Shown here piece after piece: positions 10,944 to 20,529 of a DNA stretch of 64,000 bases. The stretch is from Diabrotica undecimpunctata (taxonomy: Eukaryota; Arthropoda; Insecta; Coleoptera; Chrysomelidae): NCBI RefSeq assembly GCF_040954645.1, contig NC_092811.1, positions 88,093,199 to 88,157,198 of the forward strand, given 5' to 3'. The translations under genes and the position numbers were made by a program. A model generated the notes under the pieces. That model did not search any database and was not told the origin of the DNA. It saw nothing but the letters and a program-made list of their open reading frames with translations. How positions within the stretch are numbered: the first letter of the stretch is position 1; each line of letters begins with the position of its first letter.

Positions 10944-12287
10944 GTGTGTTGGTTAAAAAATACACAACATTTTTTAAATAAATTATCAAATATTGAATTT
11001 AATTCAAATAATACTTTAGTAAGTTTTGACATAAATAGTTTATTTACGAATGTGCCATTAGATAAGACTTTAAATATAGTCAAGACAAAATTAGAGAGTG
11101 ATGATACATTGGCAACTAGAACAAGACTAAATATATCAGCTATAATGGAGTTAATAACAGTATGTACTGATAATACATATTTTCAACTAAATAATGAATT
11201 CTATAAACAAAGTTTTGGACTAGCAATGGGCTCTAGTTTATCTCCATTATTAGCCGATATATTTATGGAAGATTTTGAAACAAATATTATTTCTAAACAA
11301 AATTTAAAACCCTCAGTATGGTGGAGATATGTAGATGATGTATTCTCAATATGGCCTCATGGATCAGAGTTGTTGGACACATTCCTAAATGATATAAACG
11401 ATAAAGAAGAGACAATAACATTTACCATGGAAAAGGAATATAATAACACATTACCTTTTCTGGATGTTTTAATCTCTAAGAACGATACTGGATACGAAAC
11501 TCAGGTGTATAGAAAATCAACACACACCAACAGATATTTAAATTTCAAATCAAATCACAATATTAATATTAAAAAGGGAATCATTAAATCCTTATACGAT
11601 AGAGCCAAAATTACTTGTTCTAACCAAAATTCGTTCTTGGAGGAGAAACATTTGTTAACATCTGTTTTATTAAAAAATGATTATCCTTTATCGTTTATAA
11701 ATAAGGAATTTTCAACAATAGATCGAATAGAACAAAACAACTTAGAACGAGATCCTACAACATATACAAGGGATAATACGAGGAAAATAACAATACCATA
11801 TATAAAAGGATTATCGGAAAAGCTTAAAAGGATAGGAAATAAATTCAACATTTCAACAACATTCAAAACAACAAACACGTTGAGATCTATTTTGTCCAAA
11901 ACCAAACCTAACAATGAACAAGAAAGGACAAAGAATTGCATTTATAAAATACCTTGTGAATGCGATCAGTTTTATTTAGGTGAAACATCAAGGCCATTAA
12001 ATGTTAGAATAAGTGAACATCAATCCTATATTAAAAATAGAGAATTTGATAGATCTCAAATATGTAAACATGCATGGGATAATGAACATAGGGTTCAATG
12101 GAATGATTCAAATATAGTCCTAAAAGAAACGGATGGTAAAAAGAGAAAAATCAAAGAAGCGGCTCTAATTATGCTAAATGAGACCAATTGTGTAGCGAAT
12201 TCCTCGGCAGAATGTAGTAGGATCTGGTTACCCATATTGAAAGAGGAAGTTATTAAAAAGAAAATACCAGTATTGGTAAGTCAGTAA
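10944..12287 (+). CDS. Penelope-like reverse transcriptase with GIY-YIG endonuclease (5'-truncated)
   Basis: The longest intact frame in the window. It has no ATG at its beginning: 10944 is a GTG inside the palindrome junction, and genuine coding sequence starts near 10952 (LKNTQHF), so the N-terminal part of the usual longer PLE protein is missing. RT motifs in order: FDINSLF (residues 28-34), FGLAMGSSLSPLLADIF (91-107), WWRYVDD with the catalytic YVDD at 129-132, and LPFLDVLI. Then come the PLE linker (YRKSTHTNRYL, GIIKSLYDRAK) and a C-terminal GIY-YIG nuclease: IYKIPC (333-338), YLGETSR and R..EH (344-359), and a Glu at about 404 in KEAALI. PLE enzymes nick the target with this nuclease and prime reverse transcription there. 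No stop or frameshift is seen, so the copy is young, but the truncation should make it non-autonomous. Confidence 0.92.
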   Translation: MCWLKNTQHFLNKLSNIEFNSNNTLVSFDINSLFTNVPLDKTLNIVKTKLESDDTLATRTRLNISAIMELITVCTDNTYFQLNNEFYKQSFGLAMGSSLSPLLADIFMEDFETNIISKQNLKPSVWWRYVDDVFSIWPHGSELLDTFLNDINDKEETITFTMEKEYNNTLPFLDVLISKNDTGYETQVYRKSTHTNRYLNFKSNHNINIKKGIIKSLYDRAKITCSNQNSFLEEKHLLTSVLLKNDYPLSFINKEFSTIDRIEQNNLERDPTTYTRDNTRKITIPYIKGLSEKLKRIGNKFNISTTFKTTNTLRSILSKTKPNNEQERTKNCIYKIPCECDQFYLGETSRPLNVRISEHQSYIKNREFDRSQICKHAWDNEHRVQWNDSNIVLKETDGKKRKIKEAALIMLNETNCVANSSAECSRIWLPILKEEVIKKKIPVLVSQ

Positions 12288-12857
12288 CATATAGAGAATA
12301 CATCATTTATATTTTTTAAATAACAAACATATAAAATCGGAATTTGGTATTTATTGAAGGTAAAATAAATGCAAGATCAAATACTTACCATGTCGGGATA
12401 GTATTATGAGGTTTTTTTCCTGGTTTTTCCCTCATAATTTACTATGGAATCACTAACAGGAGAATTTTACTGTCATCATGGCATGTATTTGTCTTTTTAA
12501 AGACGAATTACATGTTATGATCTTTTCTGACGGATATTCTCAAGTTAAAGTTGATTTCATGTAATCGAATGAACTATCTTATAAGTAAAGTCGTCCCAGG
12601 AACGCAACTCAACAATATTGGCAATATCATTTTAAAGTCGTCTACTTTAAAATGTATAATGTATGTCTGAATTGTCAATATAGATGAGTCAGATAAAATA
12701 AATTAATAGAAGAATTTTTCACTAAGTAACAAAAACAAAATTTGTTTAATTTACTAATGTTTGTATTTTGAGAACGATTTCCGAAGTGGAAATTGAAACG
12801 TCAATAAACGTATTTTAACCTTTAATTGTGGCTTATTCCCAGTTAAATAGTAATTAA
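11518..12857 (+). repeat. Right arm of the Penelope inverted repeat
   Basis: Starts at CAACACACACC, complementary to the inner end of the left arm at 10951, and ends at position 12857. Arms of 1318 and 1340 bp are separated by a 566-bp unique spacer that holds the RT core of the plus-strand copy. Confidence 0.93.
12768..12813 (+). ncRNA. Hammerhead-like hairpin-GAAAC motif, right PLE end
   Basis: Downstream of the PLE ORF: TTGAGAACG (12768-12776); stem ATTTCC (12777-12782), loop GAAGT, GGAAAT (12788-12793); then T, GAAA (12795-12798); a 3-bp stem CGT/ACG (12799-12801 with 12808-12810); then TAT. The layout box, stem II, GAAA, stem III, UH matches a minimal hammerhead, and PLEs are known to encode hammerhead ribozymes. 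The first box reads UUGAGAA instead of CUGANGA, so cleavage may be lost. The motif recurs in two other PLE copies here. Confidence 0.5.
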
Positions 12858-12867
12858 ATGCTTTACA
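12855..12867. repeat. Target-site duplication, right copy
   Basis: TAAATGCTTTACA; see 9587-9599. Confidence 0.75.
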
Positions 12868-13688
12868 ATTTGGATTATTCTCCCTAAAAGATAACAAGAG
12901 CTTTTTAAGTATCAAAACTTTTTTACTCATAATAACCTTAGATTTTTTTGACTGTTAATAGTATCCTTTATTTTTTTACCTTATACTAGCTGCTCTATCA
13001 AAAGTTTAACATCGATTATATTTTGATTAAATTCCTTTTTCATCCTTTTAAATGAAGTTGTCCCTTCTTATATTTGATTGCCCTCTCATATTGCCCTTCT
13101 TATATTTGATTTAATTCTTCTATATCACGTCTTTGTCCAATTTTATCTGTTGTATATCATCTAGTTTCGTTTAATCTGTTTTGTAATATCGTTATATATA
13201 AGATTGTATTTTTCATTTTTTTAAGGCGTGTGGCGTGTTTGTGTTCTTTTTCCTTTTTCATTCCAGATGTTTTGTTCATTGTTTCGTGTTTGTTTTTCCA
13301 TACGTGTCATTAAAATATGTCTTTGTTAGGTTTGTCTTGTTTTTTTTTGATATTTCTCTGTGTTTTCGTCTTTTACTTTCTTATAGCTAAATCATTTAGT
13401 ACCCACTATCATCACTTATTCTATTTTTTGCTGGTATCTACCAGTTAAGATATGTTTGTGTGTGCTGATTTTAATATTATTTTAAAGGTCATTCTTTGTC
13501 ATTTAATAATTAATTATAGTAACGGTAAGGCATGGAAGTAGCTGTTAATTGAAATTAAAACCTCTTGTTTTACAACTGATCTACATCAATATTTCAGTTT
13601 TACCGCTACAATACTGCCATTAAGCCATGATTATTTTGCCCATTTTTTTCTTCATCTCTTATTGATTTATTTTATAGTTTTTAAAGAG
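12868..13688. other. Unassigned T-rich region
   Basis: T-rich on the plus strand, with many interrupted minus-strand lysine-rich translations, but nothing I can place in a family. It could hold decayed retroelement 5' sequence. No hairpin or terminal repeat noted. Confidence 0.4.
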
Positions 13689-13745
13689 GTTCTGGAACTG
13701 TTTTTTATGGCATCTTTAAATTAAATGTTTAATTTATGTGGGATT

Positions 13746-13756
13746 AAACCACAATT
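13746..13756. repeat. Target-site duplication of the inserted LINE, left copy
   Basis: AAACCACAATT, identical to 15549-15559. One copy of this word is expected at this point of a PLE end, as in the related element at 9657-9667 (AAGCCACAATT). Confidence 0.8.
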
Positions 13757-15548
13757 CTGAAGCTGATGGACGAAAGAAGAAAAGCCAAATATAATCCAAA
13801 CAGACAAAAAGCGATAAACAAAACAATACGAAGGAAAATCAGGGTAGCGAAAGAAAAAGAATTAATGGAAAGATTCGAAGAAAGTGAGACAGAGTTAAAA
13901 TACGATAATCAAAATGTAGATAGGAAAATTGAAGAACTCACAGGAGACTAAGACAGAGGCAAAAAGGAAATCTAATTCTCACGGAAACATCTTCTTGAAC
14001 AAACAGAGTAAAACAAAAATTGTGGCAAGAATACCTAGAACACCTGTTTGAATGCAAAAGAGATAACGCCTCTGAGCTAAAATAGGAGGTAAATGATGGA
14101 CTAAGAATATTGTGGCATGAAGTTTATTCTGCAATAACACAGCTAAAGGATGTTAAAGCAGCAGGCCCAGATAATATACAAGCAGAACTACTCAAACTAA
14201 TGTACAAGGAATCCATAATTACAAAGATACTCAAAAACCTGTATGTACAACCAAGGAGAAATATCAACAGATTGGCTTAAGTCTGAGTTTATTACACTTA
14301 AAAAAAACCAAGAGCCAATAAATGCGAAAAATATTGTAAGATAAGCCTCATGAGTCATCTTTAAAAACTGTCTAGAGTAAAATGGCGAAGATATTGAGCA
14401 AAAACGGCTCTACTTTAGATTCAGTCGAGATTTTAAATTTACACTACTATTGACCCCCCTAAAGATTAGACTAAATAAAATTTGGGATAAAGTATATTCA
14501 TTTAGCAAATTCCCAACTGTAAACATACGCACGTGTTGATATTCGCCCTCTCATTCGTCAAGAGGTTAATAAATATAATTTATTGCCTTAAGCCAGACGG
14601 ATTCTCATGTTACAGATCCAAACTTGCCAGTCTGTTTAAATTCAAATTGTAGCGTGTTGCTCTTTTATTCAAAATGTTCACTTTGTTATGTATTTCTCAG
14701 TTAATGAATGTTTTATTAAAGTTTGCTCACAACGACTAAATTTCAAGAAATTCTTACACTAATAGTTTCAAAATTAAATATTTTTAAAAATCATATAATA
14801 TACCTCAGTACGAGGCGTGATGAGACGTGAAGCTGTAATTAACAACAATGATCGGGAAATAAAAAGAAATGGTTAGTGGAATCAAACGGCAAATCCCAAA
14901 ATTACAGGTGAGCACACTAAGTAAGTGAAGATCATGCGTGGTGTGAAGCAAGCCTGTATTTTCTCTCCTCTAAAACTCATGATAATTAGCAAAAAAAAAA
15001 TAACTGAAGGTCAACTCAATCGCGGTAGAAAAAGTGAAGCACTAGAAATACCTCCGCACTATATAAATAAAGAATGGACCAATAAGCAAGAGATAAGAGC
15101 ACACATTGGAAAAGCTAGATCCACCTTTAAACGGTCGAGGGCTTCCTTTAAAAGCCACAACCTTTTTGGTACAAAAGTAAAAATGCTGCGATGCCACGTC
15201 TTTTGTGTTCAATAGTGGACCTTGAACGAAGATATGTGCAGAAGATTGGAAACATTTGAAATGTGGCTATATCGGAGTATACTCAAGATCTAGTGGACTG
15301 AGTCAGAAATTAGGAGATTCTCAGAATAACGATCACCATCAAATCTCGAAAGCTATAGTACTTATAAGCCATCCTGTAAGAAAAAATATTTGGAAATCGA
15401 AGTCCAGGAAAAAGAATAAAATCCTGGTTAAAGAACCTCAGAAGCTGATTCAACACATCATCTGTGTAGCATTCCATCGCTGCTTCAGACAAGATAAAGA
15501 TTACCAAGATGATTGCCAACATTCGTCACGGATAGGTACACTAAGAAG
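13757..15548 (+). mobile_element. LINE inserted in the second Penelope element
   Basis: A 1.8-kb 5'-truncated, internally deleted non-LTR retrotransposon bounded by the 11-bp duplication AAACCACAATT. Coding traces in several frames: MDERRKAKYNPNRQKAINKT at 13766-13951; WQEYLEHLFECKRDN (about 14020-14060); AITQLKDVKAAGPDNIQAEL (about 14130-14190), the KaaGpDnI block before RT motif 0; ISLMSHL (about 14345). After a gap without recognisable RT core come RGVKQACIFSPL (14935-14970) and the C-terminal region IRAHIGKARSTFKRSRASF and MLRCHVFCV (15090-15210), then MCRRLETFEMWLYRSILKI SW (15235-15295). It ends in a GAAG-type tail (CTAAGAAG). The YADD box is absent. The LINE landed after the PLE did. 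Confidence 0.85.
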
Positions 15549-15559
15549 AAACCACAATT
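15549..15559. repeat. Target-site duplication of the inserted LINE, right copy
   Basis: AAACCACAATT; pairs with 13746-13756. Confidence 0.8.
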
Positions 15560-15594
15560 GATTGTAATGGGAATTACATTTTACATTTGTATTT

Positions 15595-15631
15595 GACGTT
15601 TCGATTTCCAATCTGGAAGTCGTTTTCTAAA
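15595..15631 (-). ncRNA. Hammerhead-like motif, left end of second PLE
   Basis: Minus strand: CTTTAGAAAAC, then an imperfect 7-bp stem (GACTTCC with GGAAATC, one C-A mismatch) around AGATT, then GAAACGTC. Same layout as 12768-12813. Confidence 0.4.
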
Positions 15632-15775
15632 GTTGTTCATAGATTAAAAAATTATTTTAACCTGGAAATGTTATCAATTGGCGTATGGAGGTAGCCAATT
15701 TGACAGTTGGCTTACTTGGCCTTGATCTCGTGTGCAAATAGCCATGTTATGACTTGAAATGCTAATGGTAATGTT

Positions 15776-15824
15776 GTACCCTCGGATTGATATCAGTCAT
15801 AATTTGATATCAATTTGAGGGTAC
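15776..15824. repeat. Long hairpin inside the second PLE
   Basis: GTACCCTC (15776-15783) pairs with GAGGGTAC (15817-15824), and inside it ATTGATATCA (15786-15795) pairs with TGATATCAAT (15805-15814). Together they make an interrupted stem of 18 pairs around a 9-nt loop (GTCATAATT). It directly precedes the right-end hammerhead-like motif. Confidence 0.8.
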
Positions 15825-15828
15825 GTCA

Positions 15829-15872
15829 CTTGTTGATTTCCGAATTGGAAGTCGAAACATCAACATAAAATG
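15829..15872 (+). ncRNA. Hammerhead-like motif, right end of second PLE
   Basis: CTTGTT, then stem GATTTCC (15835-15841) with GGAAGTC (15847-15853, one T-G pair) around GAATT, then GAAACAT and a downstream ATGT that can pair with ACAT. Relative to the first PLE the stem bases differ but pairing is kept, which argues for selection on structure in the past. Confidence 0.45.
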
Positions 15873-15935
15873 TAATTTTCGTTATAATTAATTGTGGTTT
15901 AATCATATATAAATACAACATTTAATTTCAAGTTT

Positions 15936-16249
15936 TTTTTCATTTCATTATTTGCTCTTTTTCTCAAATGATCGTAATATGAACGTTGTTTCATCTCTCT
16001 ATGTAAGTGTCTGTACGTGACATTTGTTCATTCATCATTTCTATAATATTGTCAGTTCTTATGTGATCTTGTAATGTATTTTCCTGTATCCTTGCCAAAA
16101 ATCTCGTGTTTACTGTATTTTTTATTGTTCTATGTTCTGGTTTACTCCTGCTGTTCAAACTTCGAATCATAAGATATTTTCCAACATTGTTTTTAATAGG
16201 TGTATTCTTTTGTATTACTTAATTTTATAATATTATATGAATTTAACTT
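15936..16249. other. Unassigned, T-rich
   Basis: Interrupted minus-strand translation with basic and amphipathic stretches, but no motif that I recognise. It adjoins the piggyBac fragment and may be its decayed 3' continuation. Confidence 0.35.
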
Positions 16250-16660
16250 CACTGCAATGGTTTGTCGTATATCTATTGTTACTTCTTCCATCATTTTTAT
16301 CTTTAATTACTATAATTTACAAATATGTATACCCTTTTTGACATTGTGCACCTGAAAATTGGTCTATCTATGTCATAGGTTGCATACATTGATTCTAAAT
16401 TTTCAGTATTTGATTTAAAGACTGCTGTTAGAAAAAGCAGCCCAATTAACACTCCTAATTCTATTTTGTCAATATCTTGTAGCTCCACCGTTTGTCCCCC
16501 TTTTGTATTTGTGTCTTACTAAAGCCAGTCTTCCCTTGTCCTTTTTAGTATTTCTTCTATCACATCACTGGTAAAAATACATCGTCAAATATTAATTGGA
16601 CTTTAATCTGCATAAGTTCTTATGGGACCTTTAAAACCTGGTAAACTTCTCACCAAAGCG
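16250..16660 (-). pseudogene. piggyBac-type transposase fragment
   Basis: Minus-strand piece of a piggyBac-family (PGBD4-like) DDE transposase. The best part is ELQDIDKIELGVLIGLLFLT followed by FKSNTENLESMYATYD and IFRCTMSKR (16310-16490). It matches the family layout of a T..E(L/I)xAxIGLLxLxG segment, RSxxxNLxxLW, and IFRxTMS. Upstream, a weaker SDVIEEILKRT with PIRTYAD (16560-16630) fits the preceding helix. The catalytic aspartates lie further downstream in the protein and are not seen. No TTAA ends were identified. Confidence 0.65.
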
Positions 16661-18525
16661 ATTACTGGAGTATTCCTGCTTATTGACAGCTGCATCGACC
16701 ATTTAAAGCGATTTCTTCTATAAAACACCCTACCAACATTGTTTAAACTGTCTACTTCTTGTCGGTAGTACTACTCACATACTCATAGAAGAAAGACGCT
16801 ATAATACATATCTAGAAGATCCTGCATGCTAATGTATGCGCAATCGTTTTGCAGTAAAACATACACCTCTTTGAGGTACCGAAAGACACTACGTTACCAG
16901 TTGAGGGTTAATTTCACCTCTGTCAAATATATACAATCACCAATTAAAACAATTAGTCATCTATAAAAAATGAGATATTATATTTCTCAACAATCTTCCT
17001 ACATTTGCTGTACCTATCAATATTTCAGGTCAGAGTGTAAATAAATCTTAAACACTGTGTGAAACAGACATACCTCTACGTCAGATCGTATTCGATTGTG
17101 CATTAGAATGTCCCAAAATTTATTAATTGCTACAATATCATTTAAGTCTAAAAACATAACAACAATACGGCTTCTAATTTACAATACTAAAACGGTAGGC
17201 TTACTTTTGCTTAGGTAAACATTTTTAACCTAAGACAGTGTTATTTGTCATACTCATAAACATTGATATTGATTTTGTTCCACTTTCACAATAATTTCTA
17301 TTTGTAAGTTCTAACATAATTTTCCAGTTTTGATTTCGAAAAAAGCGTTTTGTATACAAACCCGCGAATGTGATTAAATTCCATTAAAATTATTTACACC
17401 ATTTGACCCGTCGATCTTCATTTAAAAAATTGGCTTCACGATCATGATCGACCTACATATTTACATTATTCAGTTAGAACTCTAATCTCCCAACTACCAC
17501 TTGTGCTTGTGCTTTCCGCGTCTGGCCTAATGACTATCCCAAACCCAAAGTATAAAAAGTAAAAGTTTAAACTATAAATAAAAATGTCGATATGCGAAAT
17601 GTATTTCATGAGTATCTTGTATACGACTAGGATTAACAGTATACCGAGAATTAGGTGAGTAAAAAGTGATATCATTCATTCAGCGTCTGTATTATGTCAA
17701 ACATAGGTGGCGTGGGAATTAAATAGATAATCTACAAATAAAAAACAAAAATAATTATTTCTACAAAAAACAATTTTCATTGATTTTTCTTTCACTGAAC
17801 TTTTTTTAAAATGCCCTAACACTTGGTTATCCATAATTTTTAAAAGTCTGGGAGAAAAGGACTGAGAAAGACTAACGTAATTCCTTTGTTATTTTGTTAT
17901 TATGTACATTTTAACAGATGTATACTTACTAAAAATGTTAATGTTTTTTCTGTATTTGTACTGTAATGAAATTTAATTGACCGTATAGCTATAAAACCGC
18001 AGTTTTATGGCTCGTCGGGAAAGCTTGATAGCTCTGCATGTCTTTGAAATAATCCTTCCCAAAAAGATCCTTATAGTTTGCTTTTGCTCACATATTAAAG
18101 TAAAATACTACAAACTTCTTTGGGTCTTACCTTTATCCCGGTTTCGGATTGTAACTGTCATTTGTTCATGAGGAAAAATAGCTTTTAGCATTATAGTGTT
18201 TTGTTTTTGTATTATAGGTGTCACCAAACACCACAATTCATTGATAAAAGTGATGAACGAATAGATGAACGAATTGACAATTCAGATAATTTCTATACTC
18301 AAGTGGTTCTATCCAGTCTTTTTTCTCTCCAACTTGTAATCCAAACTCTAAGGCGTTTTCACTTCTTTCAGTATTTCGCGGTATAGCGAGATAACACAAA
18401 TCTTCAGACTCCGAACAAGGCATGTTAGTTTAATTCTCGTTTAAACATGACTGTTTTGCTCAATCAGTACCAACGAAGCGTGAGTAAAACCGACATTCTT
18501 CAAAACCGCAATATATACTCAACAT
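16661..18525. other. Unassigned AT-rich region
   Basis: Nothing recognised on either strand. A 12-bp palindrome CGATCATGATCG occurs near 17440. The frame at 18201-18386 overlaps one on the opposite strand and has no motif. Confidence 0.4.
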
Positions 18526-18529
18526 CGGT

Positions 18530-18612
18530 CACCCCTTAAGTTTATCTATAATGTCAGTCCATCTGGATGGTGATCTTTCTCTACCACTCTTCAAGCCGAT
18601 TTTCCTTTTATC
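18530..18612 (-). mobile_element. Tiny LINE C-terminal fragment
   Basis: Minus strand reads IGLKSGRERSPSRWTDIIDK, the GRxRxxxRWxDDI motif found near the C-terminus of many insect LINE ORFs. Only this motif remains. Confidence 0.5.
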
Positions 18613-18659
18613 TCAAAATTGTCGATATGGATGATAGAAGTCTCTGTTTAATTTTTGAT

Positions 18660-18885
18660 ATTGTTTAAATAGTTAAACCGGCGTATTCTTTTCCGGCGTA
18701 TTTAGAAATATCATGCAGGGCAAAATTAAGGGCAAAAGAAGTGTGGGAAGAAGAAAAATATCGTGGCTTCGTAATCTACGTGAATGGTTCGGGTGTAGTT
18801 CGATTGAACTTTTTAGGCGCGCTGCTAACAAAGTCGCAGTGGCCATGATGATTTCCAATCTCCGCTAGGAGTGGCACGAGAAGAA
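18660..18885 (+). mobile_element. LINE 3' end fragment
   Basis: Reads MQGKIKGKRSVGRRKISWLR then NLREWFGCSSIELFRAAANK and AMMISNLR stop, followed by GAGAAGAAGAAG. It is nearly the same ending as the LINE at 6800-7580 (MQGKIRGKPNVRRRRISWLK), so both belong to one family. Being 5'-truncated to the last about 60 codons is typical of aborted target-primed reverse transcription. Confidence 0.85.
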
Positions 18886-18889
18886 GAAG

Positions 18890-19870
18890 GAAGATTCTTT
18901 TTCTTCTTTTTCCTTTTTTATTCTGTGAATCGTCTGTTTACACATCATCTAAATGCATCAACCAACGTTTAGATTGTTGCTTCACCTTTTTAGGGGCCAA
19001 AAAATATTATCCTGAGCGATTCTTACTATTTTTCTTTATTCCATTCTTCTAATATGTTCATTCCACTCTTCTTTCCTGTTTAGCAATCAACCATTCATAT
19101 CGTCTACCCCACATTTCGTCTACCCCACATTCACCCCCATACCTCATACCCCACCCGTATTTGTTATTACCCGTATTTTCAGTTGGCTCTCTGCCTAGAA
19201 GAGTCTTTCCAGCTATGCTTTAAAGTACCTTTACTTGTTTTGTTTTAATCTTTTGGTTTTTGTTATTTCTGGTCTAGTTTGTGCGTTGTATATCATTATA
19301 AGCCTTACAGCGGCTTTCTATGTATATTTTCGATTTAGTCTCAATGCCAATGTTTTAATTAAGCCATATTGTATTATTTAGATAATTAGATAATTATGTT
19401 GTTCTCTTTGTTTGTTCTCATACTTCTGCTTCAACGTTAGTTCTATGTTTAAGTATTTAAATTCATTTCTTGCTGGATAGTTGATCCATTCACCTCGAAT
19501 TTAGTGGTTGATATCACCATGTTAAACGATTTGGCTTAATTAATGTAGGAGTTATTGTAGGTCGTCCTCGTTTTCGGCAACTAATGCCGTGTCATTTACA
19601 TAACATAAGATTTTAATCTTCTTATTCCAGCGCTGGAATACCAGTTTGTCATTAAACCAGGCCAATATCCTACTTAGAGGGATAAAAACAATACCTTATT
19701 ATACAGAAATATTTTGACCGCCCATTCTATTGTGGTTTGCTCTATACAAAGCCATCACTTTTCCATGATTATACTAACTCGTAATAGTTTTTCAGTTACT
19801 TTGCTTAATTTGTTACATTTTAATTACGATAGTTCTGATTTTCTCTCATTTCTTACCAGACAAATCATAT
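18890..19870 (-). mobile_element. LINE, decayed 3' half
   Basis: Minus strand, right to left in coordinates: palm motif CYVNDTALVAENEDDLQ (about 19560-19610), in which YADD has become YVND; then IGIETKSKIYIES and a broken block IMIYNAQTRPEITKTKR (about 19250-19300, the usual LxYaxExRpxT-like region); AGKTLLGREPTEN (about 19160-19200); WLLNRKEEWNEHIRRMEERK (about 19025-19085); and GPKRVKQQSKRWLMHLDDV (about 18960-19010). Many shifts and stops. The mutated catalytic box means no activity. Confidence 0.75.
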
Positions 19871-20214
19871 AACAATCGACAAAATTTTAAAATGTGAACT
19901 CTTAATAACTTGGCAAAAGTCATCAATGAATCAATAATCAATAATAAATTACTTATCTCGTCACTAGACTTCAGTAATAATTACAAATGGTTAATACAAG
20001 TTACCTGTTTTAAATAAGATCACTATATATAGATTTTTCGTATGGAAATAACAAACAAGAAAAACAGAAACGTTAAAACTTAAAATCTAACAGAAGTGGC
20101 TGTATAAAATATACTTCTTAAAAGACGAAAATATCAGATATACACATAAAAACGACTAGGAGAAAATTCAAAAATTAACTACAATTAAAGAAAGCTTACC
20201 ATCAAATAATAAAG
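19871..20214. other. Unassigned spacer
   Basis: AT-rich; ends at the TA target of the Tc1-like element. Confidence 0.4.
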
Positions 20215-20439
20215 TACAGTATTGTGCGAATTAATGGAATTTTTGTGACATTTTTCAATATTTACAGTTCGCAACACTGTCCACACATTTACAACTAACC
20301 AAGCATTGAAAACATAACCTTACTTTTCTCTGCCTTTTATTTGAGGTTGTTTTAGGACATTTTCCACTAAGTTTGTGTTGTTTTGTACTATTTTGTGTTG
20401 TTTTCGGTAATAAGTGAGTTTGTTTGGATTAATTCCATT

Positions 20440-20529
20440 ATGAATATTACGCCTAGGAATCGTGAAAAGATTATCACGTTAAATGAATTACACAAGCGTA
20501 AACAAGAAACTGTATCAATATATATGTAA
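20440..20529 (+). pseudogene. Tc1-like transposase, N-terminal stub
   Basis: MNITPRNREKIITLNE begins the N-terminal HTH domain of a Tc1-like transposase, then runs into a stop at 20527 close to the LINE junction. It sits 225 bp from the left terminal repeat, the normal spacing. The remainder resumes at 21432. Confidence 0.7.

Larger units (their letters stand above)
9634..10951 (-). repeat. Left arm of the Penelope inverted repeat
   Basis: Reverse complement of 11518-12857. Paired positions sum to 22469 through the coding part and to 22491 in the outer part, because the left arm lacks 22 bases near 9800 that the right arm has near 12675-12700. The arm holds the 3' half of the ORF on the minus strand and the outer terminal region with the hammerhead-like motif. 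Confidence 0.93.
9600..12854. mobile_element. Penelope-like element arranged as a giant palindrome
   Basis: A Penelope-like retroelement insertion made of two 5'-truncated copies pointing away from each other. The plus-strand copy carries most of the ORF (10944-12287). The minus-strand copy (10951 down to about 9634) carries only its 3' half. A 13-bp direct repeat, TAAATGCTTTACA, flanks it at 9587-9599 and 12855-12867 and is the likely target-site duplication. The left end has 34 extra bases (9600-9633) beyond the palindrome; similar sequence is found at the left end of the second PLE at 13690-13724. PLEs are known for flanking partial copies and 5' truncation; two copies sharing one target duplication fit template switching or joint insertion. 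The coding parts of the arms translate identically, so the event is recent. Confidence 0.9.
13689..15935. mobile_element. Second Penelope-like element remnant, split by a LINE
   Basis: Inverted terminal segments related to the PLE at 9.6-12.9 kb. The left part (13689-13756, then continuing at 15560-15631) reads TTCTGGAACTG, TTTATGGCATCTTTAAATTA, GGGATTAAACCACAATT, then GACGTTTCGATTTCC. The right part (15829-15930) is its inverse with about 80% identity, ending AATTGTGGTTTAATC and AACATTTAATTT. The order and wording of these blocks match the left end of the intact PLE (GGGAATAAGCCACAATT followed by GACGTTTCAATTTCC). Once the 1.8-kb LINE insertion is ignored, only about 450 bp of PLE remain, with no coding capacity: two ends and a short central part. 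Outer limits are approximate. Confidence 0.75.

Noticed and set aside
10528..11941. Two identical 86-codon frames (10528-10788 + and 11681-11941 -) inside the Penelope element
   Set aside because: They are antisense to the conserved PLE frame and identical only because the element is a palindrome.
13763..13780. CTGATGGACGAAAG resembling a hammerhead core
   Set aside because: It falls inside LINE coding sequence, and there is no room for stem II between the two boxes.
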